From Winogradskyella thalassocola (GTDB taxonomy: Bacteria; Bacteroidota; Bacteroidia; Flavobacteriales; Flavobacteriaceae), in assembly GCF_900099995.1 (NCBI RefSeq), contig NZ_FNCZ01000004.1, forward strand, positions 248,001 through 312,000: a stretch of DNA of 64,000 nucleotides, in the 5' to 3' direction. How positions within the stretch are numbered: the first letter of the stretch is position 1; each line of letters opens with the position of its first letter. Under the pieces are notes generated by a model, which had not been told where the DNA came from, ran no database searches, and saw only the letters and a program-made list of their open reading frames with translations. Both the position numbers and the translations under genes were made by a program. This document shows positions 46,490-55,307 of the stretch, piece after piece.

Positions 46490-48318
46490 AGAGTAACTAT
46501 ATTGTAAATCTTTTTGTAAATCTCTAAAATTGGTTGTGGTATTGTTTTAATAGTAATGTGTTCTAAATGGTCGAATAAACTTTCAAACTCACTTCTGTTA
46601 CCCCAACTAAATAAATACAACACAATAGGTTTTTTTATTTTTTCTACTTTAGCTAAAAAAGCTTCCATTTCGGTTAACTCTTCTTTAAAATATATTGCAG
46701 TTATTTTCTTTTCATTTTCAAATAATTGATAGCAATTACTTAATTCTATTTCTTCAAGAGTGTTTTCTGCTATTGAGAGTAAATAACCTGCTTTTTGTGC
46801 TAAATTAGATTTATCTTCATCTGTAGCTGACAAAATATTATTAGAACCTACAAAATCTGTTTTATAATATTTTAACGAATTACCAAGACCGCTAATTGCA
46901 TTACCTTTTAAATCAACATAACCTTTTATTACTTTTTTGCTTCTAGGATAGGTAACTTCTGTACAAATATTCCCTTCATCATTTGTGCAAATAATATTTT
47001 GGATGTTATATCCTTGATTATTCAACTCCAAACAAGCCTGTAAAGTAGTTGCAGAACCAGCAAAGAAATCTAAAACTATCGACTTTTTATTAGTTGATAA
47101 CTGGATTAAATCTATTATTAAGTCAACTGGTTTAGGATTTTTAAATGCTTTGTAACCTAATATATTTTTTAATTGAGAAGTACCATTACCGCTAGAATAT
47201 TCAGGTTTATAAAATAATGTTTTGGGTTTTTTAGTAGGTAAATCGTTCAAGTCTGGTCTTTGTTTCTTATATAAAGAGATACCATTTTTTGTTCTTGTAA
47301 CTATAACATCATTTTTTAGCCTTTTTCTATTTTTTTCCGAAAAACCCCAACGCCACCTACCATACTCCTTGCCTGAATATGGAAGTACAATTTCATAACC
47401 TAAATTTTCGTATTTACTAATTACATTTGATAAATGTTTATCATCAAAAGTTTTAGAAGGCTTATCATAAAGTGCAAAGTGCTCATCTTTAGTTATAGCA
47501 AAAGCTTCATCTTCTTTTATTAATATTGGATAAAACATTTCAGCACGGTTTTCACGCTTATCTTCCTCTCCTGTCGCTCTCATAGGTGCACCTTTTTTAA
47601 AGAAACCTATTTCGTCTTCACTCCATTTTTCTAATTCAGAATCATCTAATTCAAATTGATTAAAGGAACATTTGCTAATGTTTTTAGCAAAAACTACTGT
47701 GTATTCGTGTGTTCCAGCAAAACCAAATTCATCTTGATTACCCTTTAGATTCATTATCGTCGGAAGTATTGCTACTTGATTATTACTACCAAAGACTTTT
47801 GAACATAACAAAACAAGATTCGCCATCTCATTATCATCAATACTAATTACAATTTTACCTGTATCCTTTAATAACTCTTTTGCTAAATCAAGACGTTTAT
47901 ACATAAAAGAAAGCCAATAACTATGACGTAATGGTGAATCTTTAGGAACTAAAGTACCATCAGGAAATTTATTTATAATGCGCTTGTCTTTATAAGTAAA
48001 ACCATCCTTACCTGTATTATAAGGTGGATCTATATAAATAAGGTCTATTTTATTTTTGTGAGTATAATTTAAACAAGTTAGTGAATGATAATTATCTCCT
48101 TCTATTAATAAGTGGGTTGGATTATTATCCTTATTTTTAATTGCTTTTTCTTTAACTTCTTTAAGAATAGGTAATTGGTTTTCTGTTTCTTCTTCAAATG
48201 CTTCAGGAACATCTAACCACGTTACGCCATATTTAGAAGTCTTTATACGATTATTAGAAACTTCCAATTTCTTTTTAAGAGTTTCTATTTCTTTTAATAG
48301 TTCTTTTTCTGTTGGCAT
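46486..48318 (-). CDS. mod: Type III DNA adenine methyltransferase, Mod subunit
   Basis: 610 residues. Beta-class N6-adenine methyltransferase order: catalytic DPPY in DLIYIDPPYNTGKDGF (about residue 97) first, then a long target-recognition region, then the SAM-binding LDFFAGSATTLQACLE (about residue 418). A coiled-coil-prone N-terminus (LLKEIETLKKKLEVSNNRI) precedes. Recognises the target for both modification and restriction. No simple-sequence repeat suggesting phase variation was seen in the coding sequence. Confidence 0.95.
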   Translation of the reverse strand: MPTEKELLKEIETLKKKLEVSNNRIKTSKYGVTWLDVPEAFEEETENQLPILKEVKEKAIKNKDNNPTHLLIEGDNYHSLTCLNYTHKNKIDLIYIDPPYNTGKDGFTYKDKRIINKFPDGTLVPKDSPLRHSYWLSFMYKRLDLAKELLKDTGKIVISIDDNEMANLVLLCSKVFGSNNQVAILPTIMNLKGNQDEFGFAGTHEYTVVFAKNISKCSFNQFELDDSELEKWSEDEIGFFKKGAPMRATGEEDKRENRAEMFYPILIKEDEAFAITKDEHFALYDKPSKTFDDKHLSNVISKYENLGYEIVLPYSGKEYGRWRWGFSEKNRKRLKNDVIVTRTKNGISLYKKQRPDLNDLPTKKPKTLFYKPEYSSGNGTSQLKNILGYKAFKNPKPVDLIIDLIQLSTNKKSIVLDFFAGSATTLQACLELNNQGYNIQNIICTNDEGNICTEVTYPRSKKVIKGYVDLKGNAISGLGNSLKYYKTDFVGSNNILSATDEDKSNLAQKAGYLLSIAENTLEEIELSNCYQLFENEKKITAIYFKEELTEMEAFLAKVEKIKKPIVLYLFSWGNRSEFESLFDHLEHITIKTIPQPILEIYKKIYNIVTL

Positions 48319-48521
48319 TAGTTGTTGTTTTCTTTATTAGAAAGAATTAAATCTTTTATGTCTACATTTAATATTTTGGCAATATCGTAAAGAACTTCAA
48401 GTGTGGGTTGATTTCTGTTTTGAACATACCCATTAATTGTATTGAAGCTTTTACCTAACTTTTCTGCTAACCAGACTTGTTTAATGCCTTTTGCCTCTAA
48501 AACCTCTTTTATTCTGTTCAT
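48318..48521 (-). CDS. XRE-type control protein of the R-M operon
   Basis: 67 residues, a single helix-turn-helix: KEVLEAKGIKQVWLAEKLGKSFNTINGYVQNRNQPTLEVLYDIAKIL. Its stop shares one base with the Mod start (TAATG), so it leads the operon. Such small regulators delay restriction until modification is established, as C proteins do in type II systems. Confidence 0.9.
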   Translation of the reverse strand: MNRIKEVLEAKGIKQVWLAEKLGKSFNTINGYVQNRNQPTLEVLYDIAKILNVDIKDLILSNKENNN

Positions 48522-48647
48522 AAAAATTTATGATTTGAAACTATAAATATATAGTATTTACTTTGTATTTATATAACGTATTGCGTTATATTTATAATAA
48601 ACCCCTAAAATGATAATTGAGGGAATTGAGGGAATTGAGGAAACTGA

Positions 48648-50933
48648 CTACTCATTACCCTTACTTTCCTCATTTTCCTCGCTTTCTTCTTTTGATGGAT
48701 TGTAATAATTACCTTGAGATTCTCTTGCTAAAAATTTAGACTTACAAAGACTGGTTATGTAGCGTTCAGCTGTTTTTTGGGTAATATTTAATTTACTTGC
48801 AAAACTAATATAGTCTTGTGTAGTAAAACGTAATGGCAAACTTTCAATAAATTGCTCTCTTTTGTTTTTGTAATTAATCGCTGTTTTATCTTCTGGCAAA
48901 CTAGAATACACTTTACTACTGTGTTTAATTAATGCTTTTACCATTGTTAGTGTTGTTTGAAAATCTTCATCCGAACAATACAAAGGATTTGAAACATCAC
49001 CAGTTTCTAGTATTCGCAAAACCGTTAAAATCATACTAATTCTAAACGCTATAATACCCATTCTTTTAATTGATGAATTGTACTCTAATGGATTTACATT
49101 TAAATAGTATAAATTAATTTTTGAAAAAAATTGATTAAATACTTCTTGTTGTTCTTCGGTATACGAAAACTGTATTTCTGTATTTGTAATTAGTTGCCTG
49201 TATAACTCATAAAATTCACTGCCTAAATTATCAAAATACTCATTTAAGCCTTTTTTAGTATCAATAGCAAATACATTTTTCCAATTGGTACTTGTTGGCA
49301 TTTGATAAAACATAAAGCGACTGAATAAACCATTTTCAGCATTTGGCATTAACGCCAAAACTTGTTTTGGTGTGCCTGTTAATGCACAAGACAAACAAGG
49401 CTCTTCAATCTCTACATACTCTCTATCTGTTCTACGAAAATATTTTATTGTTTCGTGATGAAACGCATTTCTAAAACCATCAGAATAATCACCATAATCT
49501 GTTTTGAAGTTTTTAGCTAGTGTATCTGCTTCGGTTTCAAATATTAGTCCTCTACCTTTACTATCGTGTAATAATTGAAACATACCAGTTGAACTGTTAT
49601 TTGCAGGAATAAATAACATTCTAATTGGTGGTTTTGGTGGTTTCTTTAGGTTTTCATCTTTCGCTTTATTCTTATTGTATTGTGCTAATTCTGCATCATA
49701 TTCTGCTTCCATTAGTTTTGCTTCTTCACGCATTGTTTTGTGAATTTTATATACTAATCGTTTACAAAATTTTAGTTTGCCTTTACCTGAAGCTGCTGCC
49801 GCTGTTATAAATAAATATAAATTAGAATACACTTTATCGCCATCATAGATACCGTATATTTTAGGCAAACAAGCACTTATAGCTGTTATTGCACCTAATA
49901 TCATTATATCTTTTTCTTGGTCTGTTTTAGTATATTTAACTACGTGTTGAAGGAACTGCGGAAGTTGAGGAATTAAGGAAGTTGAGAACGTTGGACTATC
50001 TGAATAATCTTCTAGATTGGTTTCTTCTTTTTGTATTAATAGTTCTTCTTCAATAGTTTCTTTAAATGGCTTTATATTATTTTGATGTGCCATATAGTAA
50101 AATGTAGAAATATTTACGCCTGTTCCTTTTGCTTTTAAACAATTGGTAAATTGTTTATCGCATTGTTGGTAATTGTATTTGATGTAAAACCTACTAATTC
50201 TATGATAGTATTCTCTTCCTGTTTCTCCATATTCCTCTGATAATGCAAATCCTAAATTTCGCCACGTTTCATAATTTCCTGTAATATCGGTTCCTTTTTT
50301 TTCTATTTCGGATATGTAAGCTTCAATATCATTATTTATTTGATTGTTCTGTTTTATTAGTGGTGCTATTTCTTTTGGTTTTATGATTACTTCAAAAGTA
50401 TCTGCATTAGCATTGATAAAACAATCTTCATCATAAGACACAAAACATAAACGACAAATATCGCTTCCAGAGGTATCAATATCAATATTTAATGCTTGTT
50501 CGTAATAGTCTACAACTTGTTTGTAGGCTTCTTTATGACGCTCTTTACTTGCATTTACTTTTACAATAATTTTCAAGCCTTTACCACTAGGACTAATAAA
50601 TGATGCATACGTATAAGGTGCTAAACGTGTGTTGTTTTTTATTAATTGTAAATGTGAATATTCTAATTTATCTATATCTAAAATTACATATTTACTGTAC
50701 GCATTTATCTTATCAATACTTCTACCATTATTGAAAGTACCTGATACTGTAAAACCAATTAATTGCTTTTTAAGTTGGTCTGCTTCCTGTTTGTTATCAT
50801 TAGATAATAAGTTTCTTATATCGCTTATTTCAGTTTTATAAGTACCTAATTTAATATCGTTTAGGATTTTTTCTAAAGGCTTATCCTCAACCTTGTTTAC
50901 GAAGTCTTTAAAGACAGATACGACAGCTTGCAT
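48648..50933 (-). CDS. VirE-N/DUF3987 protein (primase-helicase-like)
   Basis: 761 residues. N-terminal VirE_N/BT4734-like region (residues 1-190, with TYASFISPSGKGLKIIVKV), a PriCT-like linker segment (about 200-285), and a C-terminal DUF3987 domain with an imperfect P-loop FITAAAASGKGKLKFCKRL (about residue 375). This family occurs in Bacteroidota integrative elements, where it is thought to serve replication of the excised circle. Followed by an HTH gene upstream, the usual pairing. Acidic tail ESEENEESKGNE. Confidence 0.85.
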   Translation of the reverse strand: MQAVVSVFKDFVNKVEDKPLEKILNDIKLGTYKTEISDIRNLLSNDNKQEADQLKKQLIGFTVSGTFNNGRSIDKINAYSKYVILDIDKLEYSHLQLIKNNTRLAPYTYASFISPSGKGLKIIVKVNASKERHKEAYKQVVDYYEQALNIDIDTSGSDICRLCFVSYDEDCFINANADTFEVIIKPKEIAPLIKQNNQINNDIEAYISEIEKKGTDITGNYETWRNLGFALSEEYGETGREYYHRISRFYIKYNYQQCDKQFTNCLKAKGTGVNISTFYYMAHQNNIKPFKETIEEELLIQKEETNLEDYSDSPTFSTSLIPQLPQFLQHVVKYTKTDQEKDIMILGAITAISACLPKIYGIYDGDKVYSNLYLFITAAAASGKGKLKFCKRLVYKIHKTMREEAKLMEAEYDAELAQYNKNKAKDENLKKPPKPPIRMLFIPANNSSTGMFQLLHDSKGRGLIFETEADTLAKNFKTDYGDYSDGFRNAFHHETIKYFRRTDREYVEIEEPCLSCALTGTPKQVLALMPNAENGLFSRFMFYQMPTSTNWKNVFAIDTKKGLNEYFDNLGSEFYELYRQLITNTEIQFSYTEEQQEVFNQFFSKINLYYLNVNPLEYNSSIKRMGIIAFRISMILTVLRILETGDVSNPLYCSDEDFQTTLTMVKALIKHSSKVYSSLPEDKTAINYKNKREQFIESLPLRFTTQDYISFASKLNITQKTAERYITSLCKSKFLARESQGNYYNPSKEESEENEESKGNE

Positions 50934-50951
50934 AACTTTAAGATTTACGGA

Positions 50952-51245
50952 TTAGTAATTGCGTTTTTTACTTGAAAAAGCTTGTTTATAGTTCTTGTCT
51001 AAAAGCTTCTGTACATCGCTCATTCTGTAATAGATTTTTGAACCTATTTGAGAAAATGACACTTTTCCTTCATCTCTCCAGGATTGCGCTGTTCTTTTGC
51101 TAATATTCATTAGTTGAAGAAATTCTTGATTGTCGAGAAATGTGTCGTTTGGTGACTTCTGTTTTTCTTCTAGTTTTTTGTTTAGAACATCTAAACGATT
51201 TACTAATTCTTTGTACTGTTGTGCACTTAAAATAATTGCTTCCAT
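50952..51245 (-). CDS. Helix-turn-helix (excisionase-like) protein
   Basis: 97 residues. A coiled helix (YKELVNRLDVLNKKLEEKQ) then a MerR-like HTH_17 domain: FLDNQEFLQLMNISKRTAQSWRDEGKVSFSQIGSKIYYRMSDVQKLL. Such proteins act as excisionase or replication control in Bacteroidota islands. 18 nt upstream of the DUF3987 gene. Confidence 0.88.
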   Translation of the reverse strand: MEAIILSAQQYKELVNRLDVLNKKLEEKQKSPNDTFLDNQEFLQLMNISKRTAQSWRDEGKVSFSQIGSKIYYRMSDVQKLLDKNYKQAFSSKKRNY

Positions 51246-51432
51246 TGTGTGAAATTTTAATGATTATGAAAACAAAGATTGTCAGAAATAGAGGTTCAAA
51301 ACACTTTAGAAACAAGGGTTTAGAGTAAGGTGCAGAGTGTAGAGTGGCAAAAAAAAACAGCTAACCTAAAAGAGATTAACTGTATTATTTGAAGAAAGTT
51401 TTTTAATACTGCACTTGAAGTGTAGAGTGTTA

Positions 51433-52878
51433 TTATAGTGTTTTTAATGCCATATCAATGTTTTTTGATGTAGTAGGAACTTTTTGAGTTCTTAATTTAG
51501 TGCGGTTATATTGCTCTCCGTTTTCTTGAATAAAACAGTTTATAGTTACTGCCCATTGTTGTTGCTTTAAATCTGTAACAAGTTTTAATTCATTATGCAA
51601 TTGCTTAATGAAATATGAAAGCTCGCTAATATTACCTGTCCAAACAATAGGTTTTTCGATTTCTTCTCCGCTAAACGCTTTTCTAAAGTCTTTTAAATCG
51701 GTTGAATTATCAATAAGGTTTTTACGCTTTAAAGTATTCATTAAATCGGTTAACTGTGTTTGACCTGTAAGATTATTAATGTAGGTAAATGATTGATATT
51801 TCGATTTTGTTTTAGTCTTTGGTTTCTCAATTACTTCTTGTTTTTTACCATTTCCAATTAAGCCCTTTTTAAAGTCCTGTAAGATATTTTCTGATGCTTC
51901 TTTAAATAAGTGAAAATGATTTGTATAATGCTTCCAAACGTGAACAGGATATTTATTCTCGTACTGATTTGGATTGTACTCCATATAGTTTGGATGCCAA
52001 TAGGTGTCGTGATAAATTCTTTTAAAGGCTTCTGCTCGTTTTTCTGGTGTGTGCGTCTTAAATTGATTTACTGATAGTGTTAGGTATTTATTAATTTCAA
52101 AGTCATTTAAAGGCTTTATTCTTTCATATATGGCGTTTAAAAATATAGTGTACAACTCCCCAGAAATAAACGTATCAAAATAGGTTGGGTCGAAAGTATA
52201 AGTTTCCCAATAGTCATCGCAATTCTTTTTGTACTCTACTGCTTCAATTGCTACACGCTTTTCTAATTCTTCTACTAATAATAAATCTTTGAAGTTGTCG
52301 TATTGAAATTGGTTGGTTGTCATCGTTGGTTGATCTGGTTCTTTACTAATTTCTTTTTTTGCTTTTTCTTCTTCTATAGATTCTAAAATACTTTTGAAAG
52401 TTGATAGCCTTTGTGCGTAAGCCATATATTTAATAAAATCATCTATTTCATTTTTATCAAAATTATATAGTTCGTCATTTAATACAGCTTCAAAATACAT
52501 TTCATCTTCTGCATCTACTTTTTCAGTTGTTGTATATTCCTCCGCAAGTTGCTCAATACCTTCATAATAATTACTTAAAAAATTCCTACTTATACGCTCT
52601 CTGTAACTATAAAAATCTCCTTCGTGTTGTTCTAGCTCATACTTATTTAAAAATACTGAAATATAGCCTGCTATATTTGGATTGCACTTTGATATTTTCT
52701 TCTGAAGTTTTTTGATTTCCTTTTTAGTTAATTCGTCTTTTTCATCATCATTAATACAGGTAGAATAAAGCATTCTATCTTTTTCACTATTCTCATAACC
52801 AATTGATTCTAACTCTCCATCTACAACCTCTGTTAAACGGTCTAGTATTTTAATTTCTATATCTGAAAACGCACCCAT
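51433..52878 (-). CDS. Island protein of unknown function, 481 residues
   Basis: Long, acidic and helical with no domain I can name. The C-terminal third (FTYINNLTGQTQLTDLMNTLKRKNLIDNSTDLKDFRKAFSGEEIEKPIVWTG) resembles a segment seen in regulatory proteins of Bacteroidota islands. It lies 1 nt downstream of the recombinase gene, so co-expressed with integration. Not a relaxase: no HUH or catalytic tyrosine pattern seen. Confidence 0.6.
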   Translation of the reverse strand: MGAFSDIEIKILDRLTEVVDGELESIGYENSEKDRMLYSTCINDDEKDELTKKEIKKLQKKISKCNPNIAGYISVFLNKYELEQHEGDFYSYRERISRNFLSNYYEGIEQLAEEYTTTEKVDAEDEMYFEAVLNDELYNFDKNEIDDFIKYMAYAQRLSTFKSILESIEEEKAKKEISKEPDQPTMTTNQFQYDNFKDLLLVEELEKRVAIEAVEYKKNCDDYWETYTFDPTYFDTFISGELYTIFLNAIYERIKPLNDFEINKYLTLSVNQFKTHTPEKRAEAFKRIYHDTYWHPNYMEYNPNQYENKYPVHVWKHYTNHFHLFKEASENILQDFKKGLIGNGKKQEVIEKPKTKTKSKYQSFTYINNLTGQTQLTDLMNTLKRKNLIDNSTDLKDFRKAFSGEEIEKPIVWTGNISELSYFIKQLHNELKLVTDLKQQQWAVTINCFIQENGEQYNRTKLRTQKVPTTSKNIDMALKTL

Positions 52879-52879
52879 A

Positions 52880-54097
52880 TTAATTGATATATTTATCTAC
52901 TGCATTATCTAACTCACTACTAATAATTTTTGCATACACTTGTGTAATACCAATATCTGAATGGTCCATCAATTTAGAAACGTGTTCTATACGCATACCA
53001 TTATTTAATGCCCTGGTAGCAAATGTATGTCTGCTTATGTGAAACGATAAATTAAAAGGTAGTTCTAAACGTGTACCCATTTTTCTCAAATACATATTAC
53101 TTAATGCTATTGCTCTACCTGTTATTAAATTTCTATGCTCTTTATCTGTAAAATAGGTTTTATCAATATTTGCAAAAGGGAAAATTATATCTTCTTGCTT
53201 TTGGTCTTTTTGCTGATACTTCTCTAATATCTCAACCGCTTTTTGCCCTATTCTAACGCTGTGCTGTCTGTTTGTTTTTCTGATTATCTTTGTTATTCTT
53301 CCGTTTTTCTTATCGTAATTCTTCCATTTTAGCTCTAGCATATCCCCAAATCTTAAACCACCCGCAAAGACTGAAAAAATAAACATATCTTTTATAATCT
53401 GTGCTTTGTCTTTATTAGAAACTTCTAAATCCATAAAGTCCTGAAACTGTTCCGCAGTTAGATAGCGTTTTGTACTCTTTTCTTTTTTTACTGTGAACTT
53501 GTTAAAGGGAAATAAATCCAAAGGTATTAAATCTTCTTTTTGTGCTTCTTTAAACATTATTTTCATAATCTTTAAAGAGAAATTTATAGTTGTATTATTG
53601 TTGCCTAATGTAGAACTGCAATAAGATGCGAAATCCTTTAAGGTTGTAACTGTAATATCCTCAAACATCAATTCTCTATGTCCTACAAACTTTTCAAATT
53701 TCTTTAAATAGGTTTTGTAATTCTTATAGGTTGAATAAGCTAAAGTATCTTTTCGCTTTTCGCAAAGATTATCAGAGTAGTCAAAAAAGTTCGTTAAGGG
53801 TTTACCCTTAATGGCCTCTTTTAGTTTTCTTGCGGTTGTAGATTGGTTTCTTCTTTCAAGGTCTGCAATCTCGCCTTTTGCATCTGCAACCTTTTGAGAT
53901 ATGTAAGCGTTTAGTCGTGTAGAATTACTGTGATTCTTCTTTACTTTTTGCTTATCTTCATCCCATTCATTTGGTTTTAATTTTAGGCTTAACGAAATGA
54001 ATTTAGTTTTACGGTCTTTGATAACTCTTAAATAAAGAGGTGCTTCTCCTGCTTTATCTACTTTGTTATTTCTTAAAATTAGTTTTATTGAAGACAT
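52880..54097 (-). CDS. Tyrosine recombinase of the island
   Basis: 405 residues, Bacteroidota type: N-terminal arm-binding domain (SIKLILRNNKVDKAGEAPLYLRVIKDRKTKFISL), SAM-like core-binding domain, and catalytic domain with R in FAGGLRFGDMLELKW, K in KIIRKTNRQHSVRIG, H-x2-R in LSFHISRHTFATRAL, H in LMDHSDIGITQVYAKI with nucleophile Y about residue 388. Adjacent to the right end repeat at 54,279, as expected for the element's own integrase. It presumably recognises TAACACCGTGT in the cassette hairpin. Confidence 0.93.
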   Translation of the reverse strand: MSSIKLILRNNKVDKAGEAPLYLRVIKDRKTKFISLSLKLKPNEWDEDKQKVKKNHSNSTRLNAYISQKVADAKGEIADLERRNQSTTARKLKEAIKGKPLTNFFDYSDNLCEKRKDTLAYSTYKNYKTYLKKFEKFVGHRELMFEDITVTTLKDFASYCSSTLGNNNTTINFSLKIMKIMFKEAQKEDLIPLDLFPFNKFTVKKEKSTKRYLTAEQFQDFMDLEVSNKDKAQIIKDMFIFSVFAGGLRFGDMLELKWKNYDKKNGRITKIIRKTNRQHSVRIGQKAVEILEKYQQKDQKQEDIIFPFANIDKTYFTDKEHRNLITGRAIALSNMYLRKMGTRLELPFNLSFHISRHTFATRALNNGMRIEHVSKLMDHSDIGITQVYAKIISSELDNAVDKYIN

Positions 54098-54289
54098 AAA
54101 GTACTGGTTTTAAAGGTGTGCAAAGCGATGCAACCGAGTACTAAGGTACAACAATAGGTACAACAAAACAAGCATTTTAGCGCATTTTATTGCATTACTT
54201 TACTTTAGTAAAAAATTGTAAAGTACTGTAAATAAAGGGTTTTAGTGAAATTTAGAGTAATTGAGTGAAGTAACTATATAACACCGTGT
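54098..54289. other. Right attachment region of the island
   Basis: Between the recombinase and the right end repeat TAACACCGTGT (54,279-54,289). It holds direct repeats of GGTACAACA (54,144-54,152 and 54,157-54,165), likely arm-type recombinase sites; a matching copy is near the left end at 39,371. Confidence 0.5.
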
Positions 54290-54412
54290 ATGATTAATTG
54301 CAAGGTCACAGCCGACTTACGAACATTCCTACGGGATATTGCTTCACCAGTTCGCTGCGCTCGGGTCTATCTAGAATTTATTCACTAAATTAGTTGCTAA
54401 CATGCAAAGATT
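54279..54412. repeat. Cassette junction site, second type
   Basis: ACACCGTGTATGATTAATTG then a GC-rich middle with CAGTTCGCTGCGCTCGGGTC and right part AATTAGTTGCTAACATGC. Together with 39,293-39,309 it forms the complete pre-insertion site. The centre differs from the TTCG-tip type but is shared with the site at 57,118-57,269 (GTTCGCTAGCTCGGGTCTAT). Confidence 0.55.
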
Positions 54413-54441
54413 AGAATCGCTAGTTTCAACTCAATAAATTG

Positions 54442-54807
54442 ATGACATATATAAAACATCTGATTTCCTTCCTTCTGATTTTCGGTCTGACGGTTAATGA
54501 GTGTTCCCTATATTCTCAAGTTAAATCTTCTAACTATCATCAAGTCTCATACATTAATACCCGAAAAGAATTTAGCCCTAAGTATTCGGAATTATATGTT
54601 TACGGTAAACAGCTTCCATCAGAAAAACTATTTGTTGCGCTACTTACATTTCTCAACCTGAAAGATTTTTACAGTGCTAAAATTACAAGAATCTTAAATT
54701 TTCAAATTGAACGGTATCAAGCCATAAGTTCAATAATAGCTCAACACGTTTTTTTACATAAAAAATTCGTGTCCAGTAATCAATATACAAATTTATACAT
54801 AGCCTAG
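54442..54807 (+). CDS. Cassette gene, small secreted protein of unknown function
   Basis: 121 residues from ATG 54442 (MTYIKHLISFLLIFGLTVNE). An N-terminal signal peptide or membrane helix is followed by a basic, Tyr/Ser-rich part without recognised motifs. Plus strand like the other cassette genes. No conserved domain, so existence is supported mainly by the frame and signal peptide. Confidence 0.5.
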   Translation: MTYIKHLISFLLIFGLTVNECSLYSQVKSSNYHQVSYINTRKEFSPKYSELYVYGKQLPSEKLFVALLTFLNLKDFYSAKITRILNFQIERYQAISSIIAQHVFLHKKFVSSNQYTNLYIA

Positions 54808-54887
54808 AACAAATTTTACTTTCTATGCGACTATGCTTTACGGCATAACATGATAAAACGAATGTCTCATCATTTATCATTACTAAA

Positions 54888-55070
54888 ATGTATAAACAAA
54901 AGAATAAAACTTATTTGGAGAAATCCAAACACATCCTTATATGGATAAAAAGAAAAATTATATTAATAATTACTGCCGCTATGCTTGGAATGTCGAATGC
55001 CATATATGACGAAGATAACATGATAAATGGAAATCAAAATCATACTGAACAAGAACACAAAAAGGATTGA
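54888..55070 (+). CDS. Possible small membrane protein, 60 residues
   Basis: MYKQKNKTYLEKSKHILIWI then a hydrophobic helix IILIITAAMLGM and a polar, acidic end. One transmembrane segment. Lies within a cassette-type unit before the site at 55,107. Weakly supported. Confidence 0.45.
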   Translation: MYKQKNKTYLEKSKHILIWIKRKIILIITAAMLGMSNAIYDEDNMINGNQNHTEQEHKKD

Positions 55071-55106
55071 CAGCATAAAAAACAAAATACATTACACAAT
55101 ACCGTT

Positions 55107-55238
55107 TAAAATTAGTTGCTGGTAAAAGTCTATTTGTAAAAGCCCTGGTGCCATTTTACATGTGGTTTATTTGATAACTTTAGGATTTAAATCACGCAAC
55201 TAATCTTATACAAAACCGGTGTGTAATAATTTGGACAA
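55107..55238. repeat. Cassette junction site
   Basis: ATTACACAATACCGTTTAAA-ATTAGTTGC on the left pairs with the right arm GCAACTAATCTTATACAAAA-CCGGTGTGTAAT; complementarity extends to the very ends, with a few bulges. The centre lacks the TTCG tip. Left and right private ends are complementary to each other here, as expected where a cassette has been lost or duplicated. Confidence 0.6.
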
Positions 55239-55307
55239 TCCAGATTTAAAAATCGATTAATTAATAAATTCAATTTATTTAAACACCTAATAATTAGATA
55301 TAAGCAC

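Larger units (their letters stand above)
39310..54289. mobile_element. Integrated 15-kb island carrying type III R-M, HEPN/Abi and toxin-antitoxin genes
   Basis: Bounded by 11-bp direct repeats TAACACCGTGT; joining the outer flanks (39,309 to 54,290) rebuilds a normal cassette site. Contents on the minus strand from the right end: tyrosine recombinase, a 481-residue protein, HTH protein, VirE-N/DUF3987 protein, XRE regulator, type III Mod and Res, Abi_2 protein, a small membrane protein, DUF6943-like, DUF6266, and a Panacea antitoxin pair. No relaxase or conjugation gene is visible, so transfer would need a helper. Every gene is on one strand. Extra 13-bp repeats AATAGGTACAACA near both ends (39,367-39,379 and 54,153-54,165) may be recombinase arm sites. 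Confidence 0.75.

Noticed and set aside
39367..54165. AATAGGTACAACA direct repeats as the island attachment core
   Set aside because: They lie inside the ends, are repeated again near 54,144, and joining there does not restore the cassette site, whereas TAACACCGTGT does. They fit arm sites better.
54683..54880. Minus-strand 65-residue frame opposite the small secreted cassette gene
   Set aside because: Opposite frame has a signal peptide and fits the common orientation of the array; this one has no features.
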